Assembly: GCF_027409185.1 (NCBI RefSeq)
Contig: NC_084467.1
Span: 19,321,001-19,385,000, forward strand
From: Cynocephalus volans
Taxonomy: Eukaryota > Chordata > Mammalia > Dermoptera > Cynocephalidae
Length of the DNA: 64,000 nucleotides
Direction of reading: 5' to 3'
A program made the translations under genes and the position numbers. How positions within the stretch are numbered: the stretch's first letter is position 1; every line of letters starts with the position of its first letter. Positions 36,435-47,480 of this stretch are shown in pieces. Below the pieces are notes generated by a model. That model saw nothing but the letters and a program-made list of their open reading frames with translations, did no database searches and was not told the DNA's origin.

Positions 36435-36860
36435 TTTAGGAAATGGTGAAGATAATTCAGTAATAAAGCAAGGCTCTTCTAATCCAGAGGTGGATAGGCT
36501 AACATCACTCCAATGCGTACAAATAGTCTCAGTAGATGTGGTGCTCCATACACCTGGGACATGGGTGCATCGGTGTGATCTGCAAGGATTCCAACATACT
36601 GCAGTCTCATATTTGTAGAGTAGCTGAGTACCCAACATCACACTGAAGTATTCTTTTATCACTGCCACAACTTCATTAACAGCATACTCCTTATTATCTG
36701 TTTTTCCCAGAGATTTCTTGTAATTTGCATAATCCTCTGGAATGCAGTCCACATTCTTCTTGGCAAGACCATAAAAGAGCTGTTTTTGCCTGGAAATTAA
36801 GTCCCAGTCATAAACAAGCCAAAGTTTTAGCTCTTCAGGAATATTGAATGTTGAGCAAGG
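36435..36860 (-). pseudogene. MORF4L1 (MRG15) retropseudogene fragment
   Basis: The minus strand reads IPEELKLWLVYDWDL, then KQLFYGLAKKNVD, then NKEYAVNEVVAVIKEYF, then MLGTQLLYK: the MRG domain of MORF4L1, a chromodomain subunit of NuA4 and Sin3 complexes. Near 36610 the frame shifts; in the next frame DAPMSQVYGAPHLLRLFVRI follows, then an in-frame stop, then ALLLNYLHHFLK. Both mRNA ends are missing and no introns are present where I would expect several. The 168-codon open frame only looks continuous because the shifted part happens to stay open. Confidence 0.85.
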
Positions 36861-37195
36861 GCTGGGTCTGGAGCTCACAGACCCCTCAAGCCCGTTCACA
36901 GACTGGGTGACAAACCCTTCACACGCAGGTCTATGAGCTAGGTAATTGGCATAGGTATGAGCTAGGTCCTTGGAAGTGGTAGGTTAGAGCACATGGCTGC
37001 TCATGGCAGCCACCCCAGGCAGTAAACGCCAGTCAAGGTGACAGCATTGCACAATGCACTAACTCCACCCACACCACTTATTTACAAAGAATGTACCACA
37101 CCACCCGCAACCAGACCTAAGGTGAGGGGGCCTGATTAAATTATCCTATTTCCCAACATTGACTTTAAATTCAACTCTGTTCATGAATGTTTCTT

Positions 37196-37201
<6 letters not shown>

Positions 37202-37229
<28 letters not shown>

Positions 37230-37349
37230 CGTGACCGGCACTCAGCCAGTGAGTGCACCGGTCAGTCCTATATAGGATCCGAACCCGCGGCGGGAGAGTC
37301 GCCGCGCTGCCAGCGCAGCACTCTACCAAGTGCGCCACGGGCTCGGCCC
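37202..37349 (-). mobile_element. CYN-like SINE, young CpG-rich subtype, reverse
   Basis: Long T run, then GTGACCGGCACTCAGCC to GCCACGGGCTCGGCC. Perfect 16-bp duplication AATGTTTCTTCATTTT at 37186-37201 and 37350-37365. Confidence 0.92.
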
Positions 37350-37397
37350 AATGTTTCTTCATTTTCAACAGTAGGATCTTCCTAGGTCCTTTTCTTC

Positions 37398-37786
37398 TGA
37401 GGAGGCTGAGGCATCTCACTGGTACCTAATAGATCTGCAACATACCCAGTGCCACTTTAGACAAGCCCAAGTACAAAATGGAGCCACTCCCCTTCCCCCT
37501 CCTGTCCCCCCTTCTCTTTAGGAGAAGCCTCCTGACTTGAACAGAAACCCCTTTTGCTTCTGGAAGGATGCAGTTCTCCACCCTGATCCACATTAGCATA
37601 TTGACCCTCTTTGATGGTATCAGCCAGCCCTTGGCGCACTATATAAGCTCTTCCACCCCCACACCTGGTGCCATCCCCCGTTTTCAGGGCAGCCCTGGGC
37701 TGTTCCCCACTTCGAGGGCAGCCGGGTAGATTCTTTTCCTTTAATAAGCTTGAATGGTACCAGGCATCTCGGCTCACTTTCTTTCA
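37398..37786 (+). mobile_element. Possible solo LTR of a class I endogenous retrovirus
   Basis: Promoter-like layout without a coding body: a TATA box (ACTATATAAGCTC near 37640), GC-rich R-like segment, TTTAATAAGCTTG 100 bp later, and a CTCACTTTCTTTCA end. Start coordinate and target duplication are uncertain. Confidence 0.45.
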
Positions 37787-38309
37787 GTACCGCCACCATC
37801 TCCATTTCCAGGTGTTTTCTGTTTGTTCTTTTCTGTCCTCACTTCAGCATTTTTCTGTGACCGGATATCTTCTTTCCTAGGGCAGCCCCTCTCCACTTCC
37901 CCTCTGCATATTTATTGCTCCTGATCAGCTTTTTGAAGTTCTCTCTGTTTCTGTAGGTTGGTGTGCATGTGTTTGAGTATTCTGCTCTCTGGAATCCATT
38001 CATTCCAATTTTTATTCCAGCCACTGTAATGTGTAAAGTATTTCACTTGTTTGCCTTTATGGCGACCTTTACACACTTTGCTTCATAAAGAAGAGGCCCA
38101 TGAACACACAGCACTTGCTCACCCTCCTTGAATTTACACTTCAGGTCCTGCTTCAGCGCCGTTTACAGGTGATTCTCCTCCTCTTCCTCCTCCCACCACC
38201 CTCGACTACCACCCCCTACACTCTACCCCACCCAGCTCCCCGTCAGACGTGCCAACAGGCACCACCAGCTCTACATCCTGGGCCAGATTTCTACATGTGG
38301 GTCTTTTTC

Positions 38310-38700
38310 TACACTGTTGTGCTTTGGTGAGTTTGTCAATCTCTGAACAGACACCACATTTTCTTAATTAGGGCAAGGCCTCTCCATCCTAAATTTCTCT
38401 TCAACAGTGTCTTGGCTGTTCTTGGACATTTATCTTTTATAAAAATTTGGAATAATCTTCCAATTTCTTCAAAAATTCTGTTAGGATTTTTATTGGAATT
38501 TAATGGAAGAGAAAAAGAAATCAGTTTGGGGAAGATTAACATCTTTTTAACAGTATAATTCCACTCATGCTCCTCCTGTCCTTTGTGCTATTGTTAACAC
38601 ATATCTTACATCTCTGTATGTTAAAATCCCAGTTTACATTATTATTGTTTTTGCTTTAAAGTCAATAGACATTTAAAGAATTTAAGAACAAAAAAGTTGG
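38310..38700 (-). mobile_element. LINE-1 ORF2 C-terminal fragment, reverse
   Basis: TGGAATAATCTTCCAATTTC, TTAGGATTTTTATTGGAATT and GATTAACATCTTTTTAACAG match the antisense L1 region downstream of the RT domain. Confidence 0.6.
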
Positions 38701-38769
38701 CTTTTTAATATTCATTCACTTATTTACCATTCCCAGTATCCTTCTTTCCTTTTTCTTTTCCCCCCTATA

Positions 38770-38851
38770 TAAAGATGACTGGTAAGGGGATCTTAACCCT
38801 TGACTTGGTGTTGTCAGCACCACACTCTCCCAAGTGAGCCACAGGCCGGCC
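38770..38851 (-). mobile_element. CYN-like SINE, single unit, reverse
   Basis: Flanked by CCTTCTTTCCTTT at 38740-38752 and 38852-38864. Confidence 0.85.
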
Positions 38852-38865
38852 CCTTCTTTCCTTTC

Positions 38866-39420
38866 TATAAGATCTAAATTTCCAACTGCTATCATTTCCT
38901 TTCAGCCTACAGAACTTTCTTTAGAATTTCTTGTTGTGAGTGTCTGCTGGTGGCAAATCCATTCAACTTTTACTTGTCGGAAGTATCTTTATTTCACGTT
39001 CATTTTTGAAAGATATTTTCACTAGGTTGACTTGCTTTCCTCCAGCACTTCAAAGATATAGTTGCATTGTCTTCCAACCTCCGGTCAGATGAGAAATCAG
39101 CTGTCACTTTGATCATTATTCCTGTGTATGTAATGCATCTATTTTCTCTGGCTGCTTTTTTTTTTCCCTCCCCTCTGGCTGCTTTTAATATTTTCTCTTT
39201 GTCTTTGGTTTTCAAGAGTTTGTTAAAGATGTGCCCAGGTGTGGTTTTCTTTGTATTTATCCTCCTTAAGGTTTGTTAAGCTTCCTGAATCTTTGGGTAC
39301 TATTTTTTAATCAAATCTAGAAAATCTTTGGCTAATATTTCTTCAAAAAAAATTTGCCCTATTATTTCTCTCCTCTCCTTCTTAGACTCCAGTTACTGAA
39401 ATTATTACTCCAATTACCCT
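38866..39420 (-). mobile_element. LINE-1 fragment, reverse
   Basis: GATGAGAAATCAGCTGTCAC, TCTCTTTGTCTTTGGTTTTC, GATGTGCCCAGGTGTGGTTT and TTGTTAAGCTTCCTGAATCT are a known antisense L1M signature. Confidence 0.55.
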
Positions 39421-39566
39421 AACAAAGCATAAAAACAAACTTCCACAAGGTTGAGATGACCTGTTAATAATTTAACTGCCTGCTAGAATAAAACTCAACA
39501 TTATTCAGAGGAAAATAACAGCTTCTAGTCTGTATGACATATTATCCACTACGTACAGTGTATAAG

Positions 39567-39812
39567 AGTACTTCAAAAAGTTCATGGTGGGCCGACCCCG
39601 TGGCTCACTCAGGAGAATGCAGTGCTGGTAGCGCCGAGGCTGTGGGTTCAGATCCTACATAGGGACAGCCAGTGCGCTCACTGGTTGAGCGTGGTGCATA
39701 CGACACTGAGCCAAGGGTTGCGATACCCTTACTGGTAAAAAAAAAAAAGTTCTTGGAAAAATTCTTATTACCTTTTCATTCTATTTTTCCATGAACTTTT
39801 TGAAGTACACTC
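39567..39812. mobile_element. Short palindromic MITE (about 75 bp without the SINE)
   Basis: Arms GTACTTCAAAAAGTTCATGG and CCATGAACTTTTTGAAGTAC are exact reverse complements, extended by GGAAAAA/TTTTTCC. The CYN SINE at 39589-39749 lies inside the left arm. Size and ends suggest a mariner-type MITE. Confidence 0.7.
39589..39749 (+). mobile_element. CYN-like SINE, dimer, inserted into a palindromic MITE
   Basis: GGGCCGACCCCGTGGCTCAC start, second unit at CAGTGCGCTCACTGG, A tail. AAAAGTTC(A/T)TGG flanks both sides and belongs to one arm of the MITE. Confidence 0.87.
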
Positions 39813-39869
39813 ATATAATAGAGTTAATAGATGTTCAACAAAACAGGAAACTGTGAACTGTAATGAAAG

Positions 39870-40225
39870 AAAGATCAGTGAATAGAAAGAGACCCAGGAA
39901 TGATCCAGACATTAAAATTAGTAAAGAATTTGAAATAACAATGATATATTTGTTAAAGAGTCTACAGGAAAAGATTTAAATAGGAGCTGAAGAGATGAAA
40001 CATTTCAGGAGAGACTTGGAAACTATAAAAGAACCAAATGGAAATCTCAAAACCAAAAATACAGTATCTTCAATCAAAAATGCTTTGAGTTTGATTAACA
40101 TCAGGTCAGATAAAACCAAGAAAATAATCAGTGAACTTAAAAACAGATCAATAAATATCATCCCAACAGAGAGAATAAAAGACTGAAAATCAGAAAAAGA
40201 AAAAGGAAAACTGGTTAATGTCCAA
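39870..40225 (+). mobile_element. LINE-1 5' / ORF1-region fragment
   Basis: GAGACTTGGAAACTATAAAA, AACCAAATGGAAATCTC and ATCAGTGAACTTAAAAACAG, a coiled-coil-coding L1 ORF1-like region with stops. Confidence 0.55.
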
Positions 40226-40582
40226 AAGGCAATAAAACTATAATCTTTGAGGTTATCTTTTCTACTAGATAAAATTCATTTGCAGGGATATTGGACAATA
40301 ATTCTTTGCATTGCTTAAGTTTTGCATTGCTCAGTTTTCTATAAATTAATATCTAGCTTGTTTTTTACTATAAAACAGTGTATACTAAATAGTAACTGAA
40401 ATAAAAGTACATTCCTCTAAAAAATTGGATAATCCTTGAGTGGGCTTGCTAGGCAGTGCCCTAAAACATTGAAAGAACATGTCCTTTTTGCCTATTTCCA
40501 AATTTTGGATTGTTTTTATTAATAAGAATTAAGAGAGAAATGTGACCTCTGAGAACTTTTTCTTCCTTCCCTTCTTCTCTCT

Positions 40583-40725
40583 CAAACACTTCTACAGCAC
40601 TTTGCATGTACCTTTTCTTCCTTCCCTCCCTCTCTTTTTATCTCTCTCTTCCCCAAACACTTCTACAGCACTTCATATGTACCAAGCACTATGTTATATA
40701 TTTTACAAATATAAACTCATTTAAT
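40583..40725 (+). repeat. Diverged tandem duplication, period about 71 bp
   Basis: CAAACACTTCTACAGCACTT occurs at 40583 and 40654, each followed by a CAT(A)TGTACC-like segment. Pyrimidine-rich sequence lies between. Confidence 0.65.
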
Positions 40726-40735
40726 CTTGGTAAAA

Positions 40736-40832
40736 GAAGCCAGTTATCTCAGTTGTTTAGAGTGTGGTGCTCATCATACCAAGCTCCGGCGTTCAATCAT
40801 TTTACCAGCCAGGCATCAAAATGAAAATAAAA
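40736..40832 (+). mobile_element. CYN-like SINE, old monomer
   Basis: AGCCAGTTATCTCAGTTGTT start, a degenerate B box, TTTACCAGCCAGGCATC end and an A-rich tail. Confidence 0.72.
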
Positions 40833-40834
40833 TA

Positions 40835-42535
40835 AACTATTGTAACAATCTTGGAAAAGGACACATTGTCCCAAACCTGATCTGGGGCAATATGCTTTTG
40901 TGGAATATAATCCCCAGCTTCCATTTAGGAAAAAAAAATAGTATTCTTTTTTTTTTTTTTTTTTTTTTTTGAAAAATAGTATTCTTGAGAAAATGCTCAC
41001 ATGATTTTCTGATAAACTTTAATGGAATTAAGACTTCTTCTGAGAAACTAGCTACTCACCTACCCAATTGACTTTTATCTGAGAGGCTATCTGTGATATT
41101 CCATTAAGAGTCTAGTAATCCTGAACCAGTATTTTTTTCTTTATTTTAACAATGATTATGTATCCATTTTCTTTTTCCATAATAAAGCAAATTTATTATT
41201 TCGCCTACTAAAAGTCTTTTCCCTTGCAATAACATTTTAATAAAACTTTGACACATGCCCATAACTAAATTATCTGTAAAATCTAATTTTCCTCAGCAAT
41301 TCTCATAACAACCCAAGAGATCTAAATATGACTCTACTGTCCTTTCCTACCCAGTTTTATGGGTCCAATCCCAAAACACCTTCCTTTCTTAGGAGGATGG
41401 CCAGAAGTTGAGGGTGGACACAGCACACACGGTTGGATTTATTTGCAAAGTAAAAAAAAAAGGCCTTCAGTTCTCACTAGAACAATCAAAAATGACCATC
41501 TATCAGGGTGGCAGAACATTCTTAGAGTTTCAGATATACTGGAATCAGGCGTAATAAGAGAGGTTTATAATCAAGGAGAAATAAACTTGGGCTTCATGGC
41601 AACCTCCGCACGTCACCACCAAAAAAGTATTGCTATTGATGAAACCAGTCAGGACTGAGGAGAAAAGAGGGGCTGCCATGCTGCCCCTGCTAAACTAAGT
41701 CCTGGGGAAAAAGCAAGTACCTCCTTCTTATCAGGAAAACTCCAGAGGCAGCTGGGGCCTGTAGTGGGTCAAATTTTGGACCGCTTAATTCATTGTGCCC
41801 CTAACCTCTTGCATTCTCTGTAGGTGGTAATTAATGGTCCTTTCCGGACCAATGGCAGATTGACCAAAACTCTGAAGGTTTGTGGCTGAAGACGGGCATG
41901 TAATGGTACTCTACAACTGTGAGGATCCCATACCCTGGGGCTAGAGGCCCCCATTCTTTGTTCTGAGGTTGAAGTCTCAGCAGCCCCTCCAGAGTCACCC
42001 TGGAGAAACTGTGTCTATTCCACAAAAAGGGAAAGACAGAGGGGAGGTTGGGCTACATGTACAAGGAGCCTCAGAAGGATGTGGTAAATATTGGCCTTTC
42101 TTTGTGGAGGTCTGCAAAGATTTACCAGAGGAAAATCAGGGACATACATCATCCTGACATCATTCTGGCTTAAGGAATCAGCTCTCAGGTATTCCTTTTA
42201 GTGGAAAGTCAGGAGACAGTAGAGAAATGATTAAAATGCCCCGAGAGGCTAAACTAATCTATATAATAAAGAGCAGAGTAAAGAGAGTTAAAAAGAGATT
42301 TTTGGAGAGGAAGAAGTAACAGAGCACGTACAGGTATGAGGGAACTGAAGACAAGTAGAAAGGATTATTAACTGGATCCCCATGGCTGACTTTTGAAAAG
42401 TATGACTGGATTTTGGAATTCCTTTTTATTACTTTTGACCACTGTACTCTGTTTATTTGAATGTGTGATACTAGCATCTGGGCCATAAAGGGCCCAAGAT
42501 TTATATATTTAGATTATTCAGATACTTAAAACAGA
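40835..42535. other. Intergenic sequence without recognised content
   Basis: A 99-codon frame at 41359-41658 has no recognisable motif. 41760-42230 looks retroelement-like, but I cannot place it. Confidence 0.35.
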
Positions 42536-42540
42536 GATGG

Positions 42541-42632
42541 GAAAGTGTGCTACTGATAATACTAAAGTCACAGGGTTCAGATCCTCATACAAGCCAGCTG
42601 CACAAAAACCCCCCAAAACAACAAAAACCACA
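42541..42632 (+). mobile_element. CYN-like SINE, 5'-truncated monomer
   Basis: Starts in the D-loop region (GAAAGTGTGCTACTGATAAT), B box GGTTCAGATCC, C/A-rich tail. Confidence 0.72.
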
Positions 42633-42695
42633 GAGAAAGACCACACCACTCTTCACTTCTTTACCACCATTTTTTAAATTTAAAATTATTTATTG

Positions 42696-44277
42696 GGGCA
42701 ACCGGCACAACACAACAAGGTGGCAGCCGCGCTTCCGGGGGCCTGAGGAGAAGAACCGGCGCGTCTCCTGCCTCGCCTCGTTCCGCGGGGCTGCCCGGCT
42801 CGGCTCGGCTCGGCTCGGCTCGGCTCCTCGGCGAGTTTGATAGACACCAGCTTGATTCTTGCAATGAAGAAAGGTCCTCAACAAAAATTATTCTCCAAAG
42901 CCAAGATGCCGCCGTCATTTCAGTCTCCTAGTCCATCGTCTCTTATGTCCAACATGAGATCTAGGTCACTTTCACCTTTAATTGGATCTGAGACTCTGCC
43001 TCTTCATGCTGAAAGACAGTGCTGTGAACAAGTCGAGATTACAGATGACAGCAATATGCTTTTGGACTACCAACACCGTAAAGGAGCTGATTCACATGTA
43101 GGACTTCGCTATATTACAGAGGCCCTCATTAAAAAACTTACTAAACAGGACAATTTGGCCATGGTAAAATCTCTGAACCTTTCACTTTCTAAAGATGGTG
43201 GCAAGAAATTTAGGTATATCGAGAATTTGGAAAAATGTATTAAACTTGAAGTACTGAATCTCAGCTATAATCTAATAGGGAAGATTGAAAAGGTGGACAA
43301 GCTGTTAAAATTACATGAACTCAACTTATCATACAACAAAATCAGCAAAATTGAAGGCATAGAAAATACGTGTAATCTGCAAAAGCTGAATCTTGCAGGA
43401 AATGAAATTGAGCATATTCCAGTATGGTTAGGAAAGAAGTTAAAATCTTTGCGAGTCCTCAATCTGAAAGGCAACAAGATATCATCCATCGCTCCAGGAT
43501 GTAAGCAAGTTGAAACCACTTTAAGATTTGACTTCTCTGATCCTCCTACTTGAAAATCCAATTGTGACCCTTCCTCATTACCTCCAGTTTACCATTTTCC
43601 ACCTCCGTTCACTGGAAAGTTTGGAAGGTCAGCCAGTAACCTATCAGGATAAACAGGAGGATTTGAGAGATTCAGTTTAGAAGAGATAGAAAGACTGGAA
43701 AGAGACCTGGAAAAGAAGATGATGGAAACTGAAGAGCTTAAGAGCAAACAAACAAGATTCCTCGAGTAAATTAAAAATCAAGATAAATTGAACAAATCTT
43801 TAAAAGAGGAGGCCATATTACAGAAGCAGAGCTATGAGGAACTAAAGGGTGACCTAAACATGAAAAATGAATTGCTAAAACTGAAGACCATGGAACTAAT
43901 GCGAGCATGTCAAAAGCAGTATGAGCTAGAACAGGAATTGGCCTTTTATAAAATTGATGCTAAATTTGGACCACTCAATTATTATCCATCAGAGTATGCT
44001 TAAATTGATAAAGCCCCAGATGAGTCCTTACATTGGCAAATCCAGATACAAGAGAAATCTGTTCAGCACAGAGAGTTACATTATCGATAATGCCCAGCAA
44101 GTACAGATCAAGAAGATGGAACCAGAAGAAGGAGAACAATTTAGAAATGAGCATATGAACTTGAGAGCCCATGCACCACAGGACATACAACTGGAAGACA
44201 AAGAAAAAAAAAAATAAGTGCAGGTTTAAAAAAAGTTATTTTAAATTATTTAAAAATATAGAAAGATTGAATATAAA
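42696..44277 (+). pseudogene. Processed pseudogene of CNTRL (centriolin), 5' third of the mRNA
   Basis: Intronless copy of the start of centriolin, a mother-centriole/midbody coiled-coil protein with N-terminal leucine-rich repeats. It opens with a GC-rich 5' UTR containing a CGGCT run, then an ATG frame from 42837 (native-like ATG at 42864, MKKGPQQKLFSKAK) with the SRSLSPLIGSETLP segment and four or five LRRs (LNLSYN, LNLAGN, LNLKGN). The frame breaks by frameshift near 43490 and stops at 43551-43553; homologous coding continues out of frame and with stops (LPHYLQFTIFHL-like, then LEQELAFYKIDAKF, then IGKSRYKRN) to about 44230. It is bounded by identical 14-bp direct repeats (AAAATTATTTATTG at 42682-42695 and 44278-44291) and ends in a short A tail, so it was made by L1-type retrotransposition. 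The first 230 codons are intact, but I see no evidence of expression. Confidence 0.9.
42794..42826 (+). repeat. CGGCT pentanucleotide run in the CNTRL retrocopy 5' UTR
   Basis: About six CGGCT units in tandem inside the GC-rich 5' leader of the retrocopy. It came either from the parent 5' UTR or by slippage after insertion. Confidence 0.75.
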
Positions 44278-44434
44278 AAAATTATTTATTGAATACTTAC
44301 TACATCCAAGGCTCTCTGGAAACTCAAAATCCAGTGAGGACTCACACAAAAAAAGTTTTTAGATGGAACTGGTACTTCCTAAACTAAGACTTTAAAACAA
44401 TTTTTCTCAAAATGAGGTTCTGATTAGTCCATTT

Positions 44435-44812
44435 ATGTTGCTTATAACAAAATACACGGAACTGGGTAATTTGTAAGAAAACAAAATTTATTGCTTCAGT
44501 TTCTGAGGCTGGGAAGCCCAAAGTCCATCTGGTGAGAGTCTTCTTTGGTGGTGGCTTTATAGCAATGCAGGGGTCTCACATGGCAGAAAATGGAGAAACA
44601 GAGAGAGTAACCTCCTCATTCACTCTTTTTAAAGCCACTAGAACCACTTCCATTATTCCAAGAATGGATTCATTCATGAGGGTGCAGTCTTCACAATCCA
44701 ATCACCTCTCCAAGTCCCCACCTTTCAACTACCACAATAGGATTTCCCACCCTTTTAACACTGTTACAGTAGGAACTAATCTGGGGGGACATCAATCCAC
44801 AGCAGGATCTCT
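44435..44812 (-). mobile_element. MaLR-type LTR, reverse
   Basis: GGAACTGGGTAATTTGTAAG and the following segments (CATGGCAGAAAATGG, CAATCACCTCTCCAAG, CAACTACCACAATAGG) are typical of MST/THE-like LTRs read backwards. Confidence 0.65.
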
Positions 44813-44814
44813 AT

Positions 44815-46055
44815 CAGAATCTCCTGAGGATGCTTATTAAAAATGCAGATTCCTGCATTCCACACAGATCACAACTCTGAGGGTGTGATATACATTTTTA
44901 TCAGGCTCCCTGGACTCACTGTCCTGAGGAGCTGGGGGAAAGAAGGAAGAACCACCCACCAAGGTGAGTGGGAGGAAATAGTGTGTGCAAAGGCTTGAAG
45001 TAAGTTCTCCATCTGAAAGTCACTTAAATGTTCAAGGAGAATGAAATTCAGTCTCTAGGAAAGAAATGACAACTCCTGGGTGTCAAAGCTACAGGGTATG
45101 TAAGATATACAGTGAACTATTCTGCATGCACTCAACTGGCTTTAACATAATGGGAACAGACCAAGGTAGCCTTTAAAAACATTTTTTATTGTAGACTTAT
45201 TTAACACAAGATTATTCGGTATAAAATGTCTAATCTACCTATTCTAGACTAACATTCCTATATGACCACATTTACATATACTTCCTTGGCATGGGATTAA
45301 AGGCCACACATAGTATCTTAACCTCTAAGTGGGTGCTTATGATGGTCCACTAGTTGCATTATAGGTATAGAAATTCCTCACTCCCTTGGGCCTTAGGAGA
45401 GTAGAGGAGTAACAGGCATTCCTATTGTGGGAGCAGGTATTGTGGAGCTATGAAAGCATAGCCTTATACTTGTTTTCTGTGGTTGGGGGCTCCCTTTCTG
45501 TGAATGGATTCCATAGGTGCTGTTCACACCCTTGCTATGTATGATTGGCTATATGCATATTAGTACATCCTCATATGTCCATTTTAGATATGATTGGTGC
45601 ACATACTGGCTCTACCACTCCCAATTTGTAGGTTTGACATGTAAGCAAGTTAGATAACCCCAATATATCCACAATGATAAGATGTGGTGACCCTCCCTTC
45701 GATGTAAGCAGCCCTCATGGGCTAGAACTGGGACTTCAAGTCATAATTCATATACTCATACACTTTACACCCACCCAGCCTAAGGGTCTTTATCTATTGC
45801 CCATGGGTAACTGGACCACAACTCCCCAGTAATTCCACAGGACCAAAAGAGAAGGCTTGTGATCCAAATTAATATTTGCCGAATGGTTCCCTGTGCCTGG
45901 TCTCTAGCCAGCCCCACATTTACAAGACAATATGATAAGAATCCTGCCCAGCTAGGGAACTTGGGTGAAGGAGATAAAGAGAAAAAAAGGAAAACCACTT
46001 AGAGTAACAAAAGCTGTTGCTCATTTTTAAATGAAGTCAAGGATGATTTGAGTCA
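44815..46055. other. Intergenic sequence left of the provirus
   Basis: No gene or clear repeat recognised. Confidence 0.4.
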
Positions 46056-46060
46056 CTGAC

Positions 46061-46346
46061 TGAAAGGACGAGTCGACACCAGTTGACGATCCACCTCTCG
46101 CTTATTAGGCAGCACACACACATATATATAGGGCTTTAAGGGAAAGCTGATTGGTTTAAAATACAATCCCTATTTAGCATACCGCATGGGGCTTGGGGGG
46201 GGGGGGGGGGGAGCTGATTGGCCTGCGATTCGCGCCGGTGGGAAGGAGAATGCGGAAGAGAAGGGCAACCAGTGCCATGATGGGGTGTGGCCGAGAAGGG
46301 CTTATGTGATCAGGGTGTGATCCCTTGGGGCATTTGGGTTCTTACA
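46061..46346 (-). repeat. 3' LTR of the provirus (286 bp)
   Basis: Same organisation as the 5' copy. Differences are a 7-bp net loss near 46096, a 17-G run at 46195-46211 where the 5' LTR has only GAGGGGG, and about five single-base changes, mostly transitions. The CTGAC duplication is at 46056-46060. Confidence 0.93.
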
Positions 46347-46368
46347 TTCCTCCCTTTTTCTTCTTTTA
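46347..46368 (-). other. Polypurine tract of the provirus
   Basis: The minus strand is an uninterrupted purine run, rich in A then GGGAGGAA, directly abutting the 3' LTR; apart from one T near its start it is the expected plus-strand primer site. Confidence 0.85.
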
Positions 46369-46439
46369 CGAAAGGGGACGTTGAAGTCATCGAGCTACTT
46401 CCTGCTGAACTAGGGCGTTGTTGGGGGGGGACAAAGGGA

Positions 46440-47480
46440 GGAAGGTACATAAATACCCATTATGAAACCCCAAAGGAGGGTGGAGAAACAAGTAATTTCA
46501 AAAGGGGAGAAGTCATAAACATTCCTTGAAGCCACAAGTTGCACATGCACTGGTTCCATTGTTTGTAGTCGGAGACTGGAGGGGGCAACCAGGCGTCGGT
46601 GGCGAGGGCGTGTAGGAATGCGTTTCCTCTGTAAGGTGGTACCTCTTCAGCATCGGCTGAGGCGCTCACGAGATGAGGCGAGGGGTTCATCGGTACCTAG
46701 GAGCTGGTAGTTTCTAAGTAAAAGCTGGTTAAAGGCCTGATTAGAAATTTTTCCCACTTTGGCTTGAAGAATGATGCAGGGCAAGAAAAGGCAGGTTATG
46801 AGGAATAACAGCATTCTTCTCCAAGGAAGATGCAAGTACCTCCTTTTTCTGCAGTGAGGAGGTCTAGTGCTCTATGGTTTTCGAGGGTGACCTGAGCTAA
46901 AGAGGTGATTTGTCTCTGTAGAGAGGAAAGAGATTCGGCAGTGGAAGTTAGAGCCCCTTCAAGTTTAGTATTGATGTCTTCGACCGCCCATAAACTGTGT
47001 CCTAAGGCTCCTCCCGACAGGCCGGCTCCGACAGCTGATGTTGTTAGGGAAATACCAACCATGATTGGGAGGAAGGCGGCCCCTTTTGGTTTTGAGGGTG
47101 GATGAAGAAGATAGAACAGTTCTGAATTGGAGTACAGAGTGAGTTGAGGGACAATGGTGACAAGAAGGCATGGGACAGTAAGATTAGACTGGATGGGGTA
47201 GAGAGGGTTCCATTGCACCAGAAGAAAGAGCCTGGTGGGGCGAAGGTGTGGTTATAAATGGTTGAGGAAGGGAAGCATTTAAGGGGACGGCCGCCAGGAG
47301 CGGTTGCATGAGAGAAAACAATTTCCGGGAGAGAGAGAGAAAGATGAGTGTTTCAGAAATGATCTGTTGCCAGGTGTAAATGGGTGACCCTGGGGAGCTA
47401 GCAGAGGGGCCTGAAAGCTCCTTGGGTGAAATGAAAAGAACAGGAGAAGGCCAAGGAGAAGGTTCATGTCTCCGGAATTG
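46440..47480 (-). pseudogene. env: env remnant (signal peptide and part of TM; most of SU missing)
   Basis: A hydrophobic leader starts near 47470. After about 60 codons the frame stops and sequence jumps to the SU-TM region: a fusion-peptide-like hydrophobic stretch, a heptad region, the immunosuppressive-domain position and a CX6CC motif (46800-47100). Directly after CX6CC the frame breaks and the membrane anchor follows in another frame (LFLITCLFLPCIILQ near 46800). The receptor-binding SU and the ectodomain between CX6CC and the anchor are deleted. It cannot make an envelope. Confidence 0.82.

Noticed and set aside
36393-36899. 168-codon minus-strand frame as a gene
   Set aside because: MORF4L1 homology changes frame inside it and hits a stop, so it is a pseudogene fragment.
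42837-43553. 238-codon frame taken as a functional gene
   Set aside because: It is the start of an intronless, TSD-flanked CNTRL retrocopy that breaks after the LRRs; the parent gene lies elsewhere.
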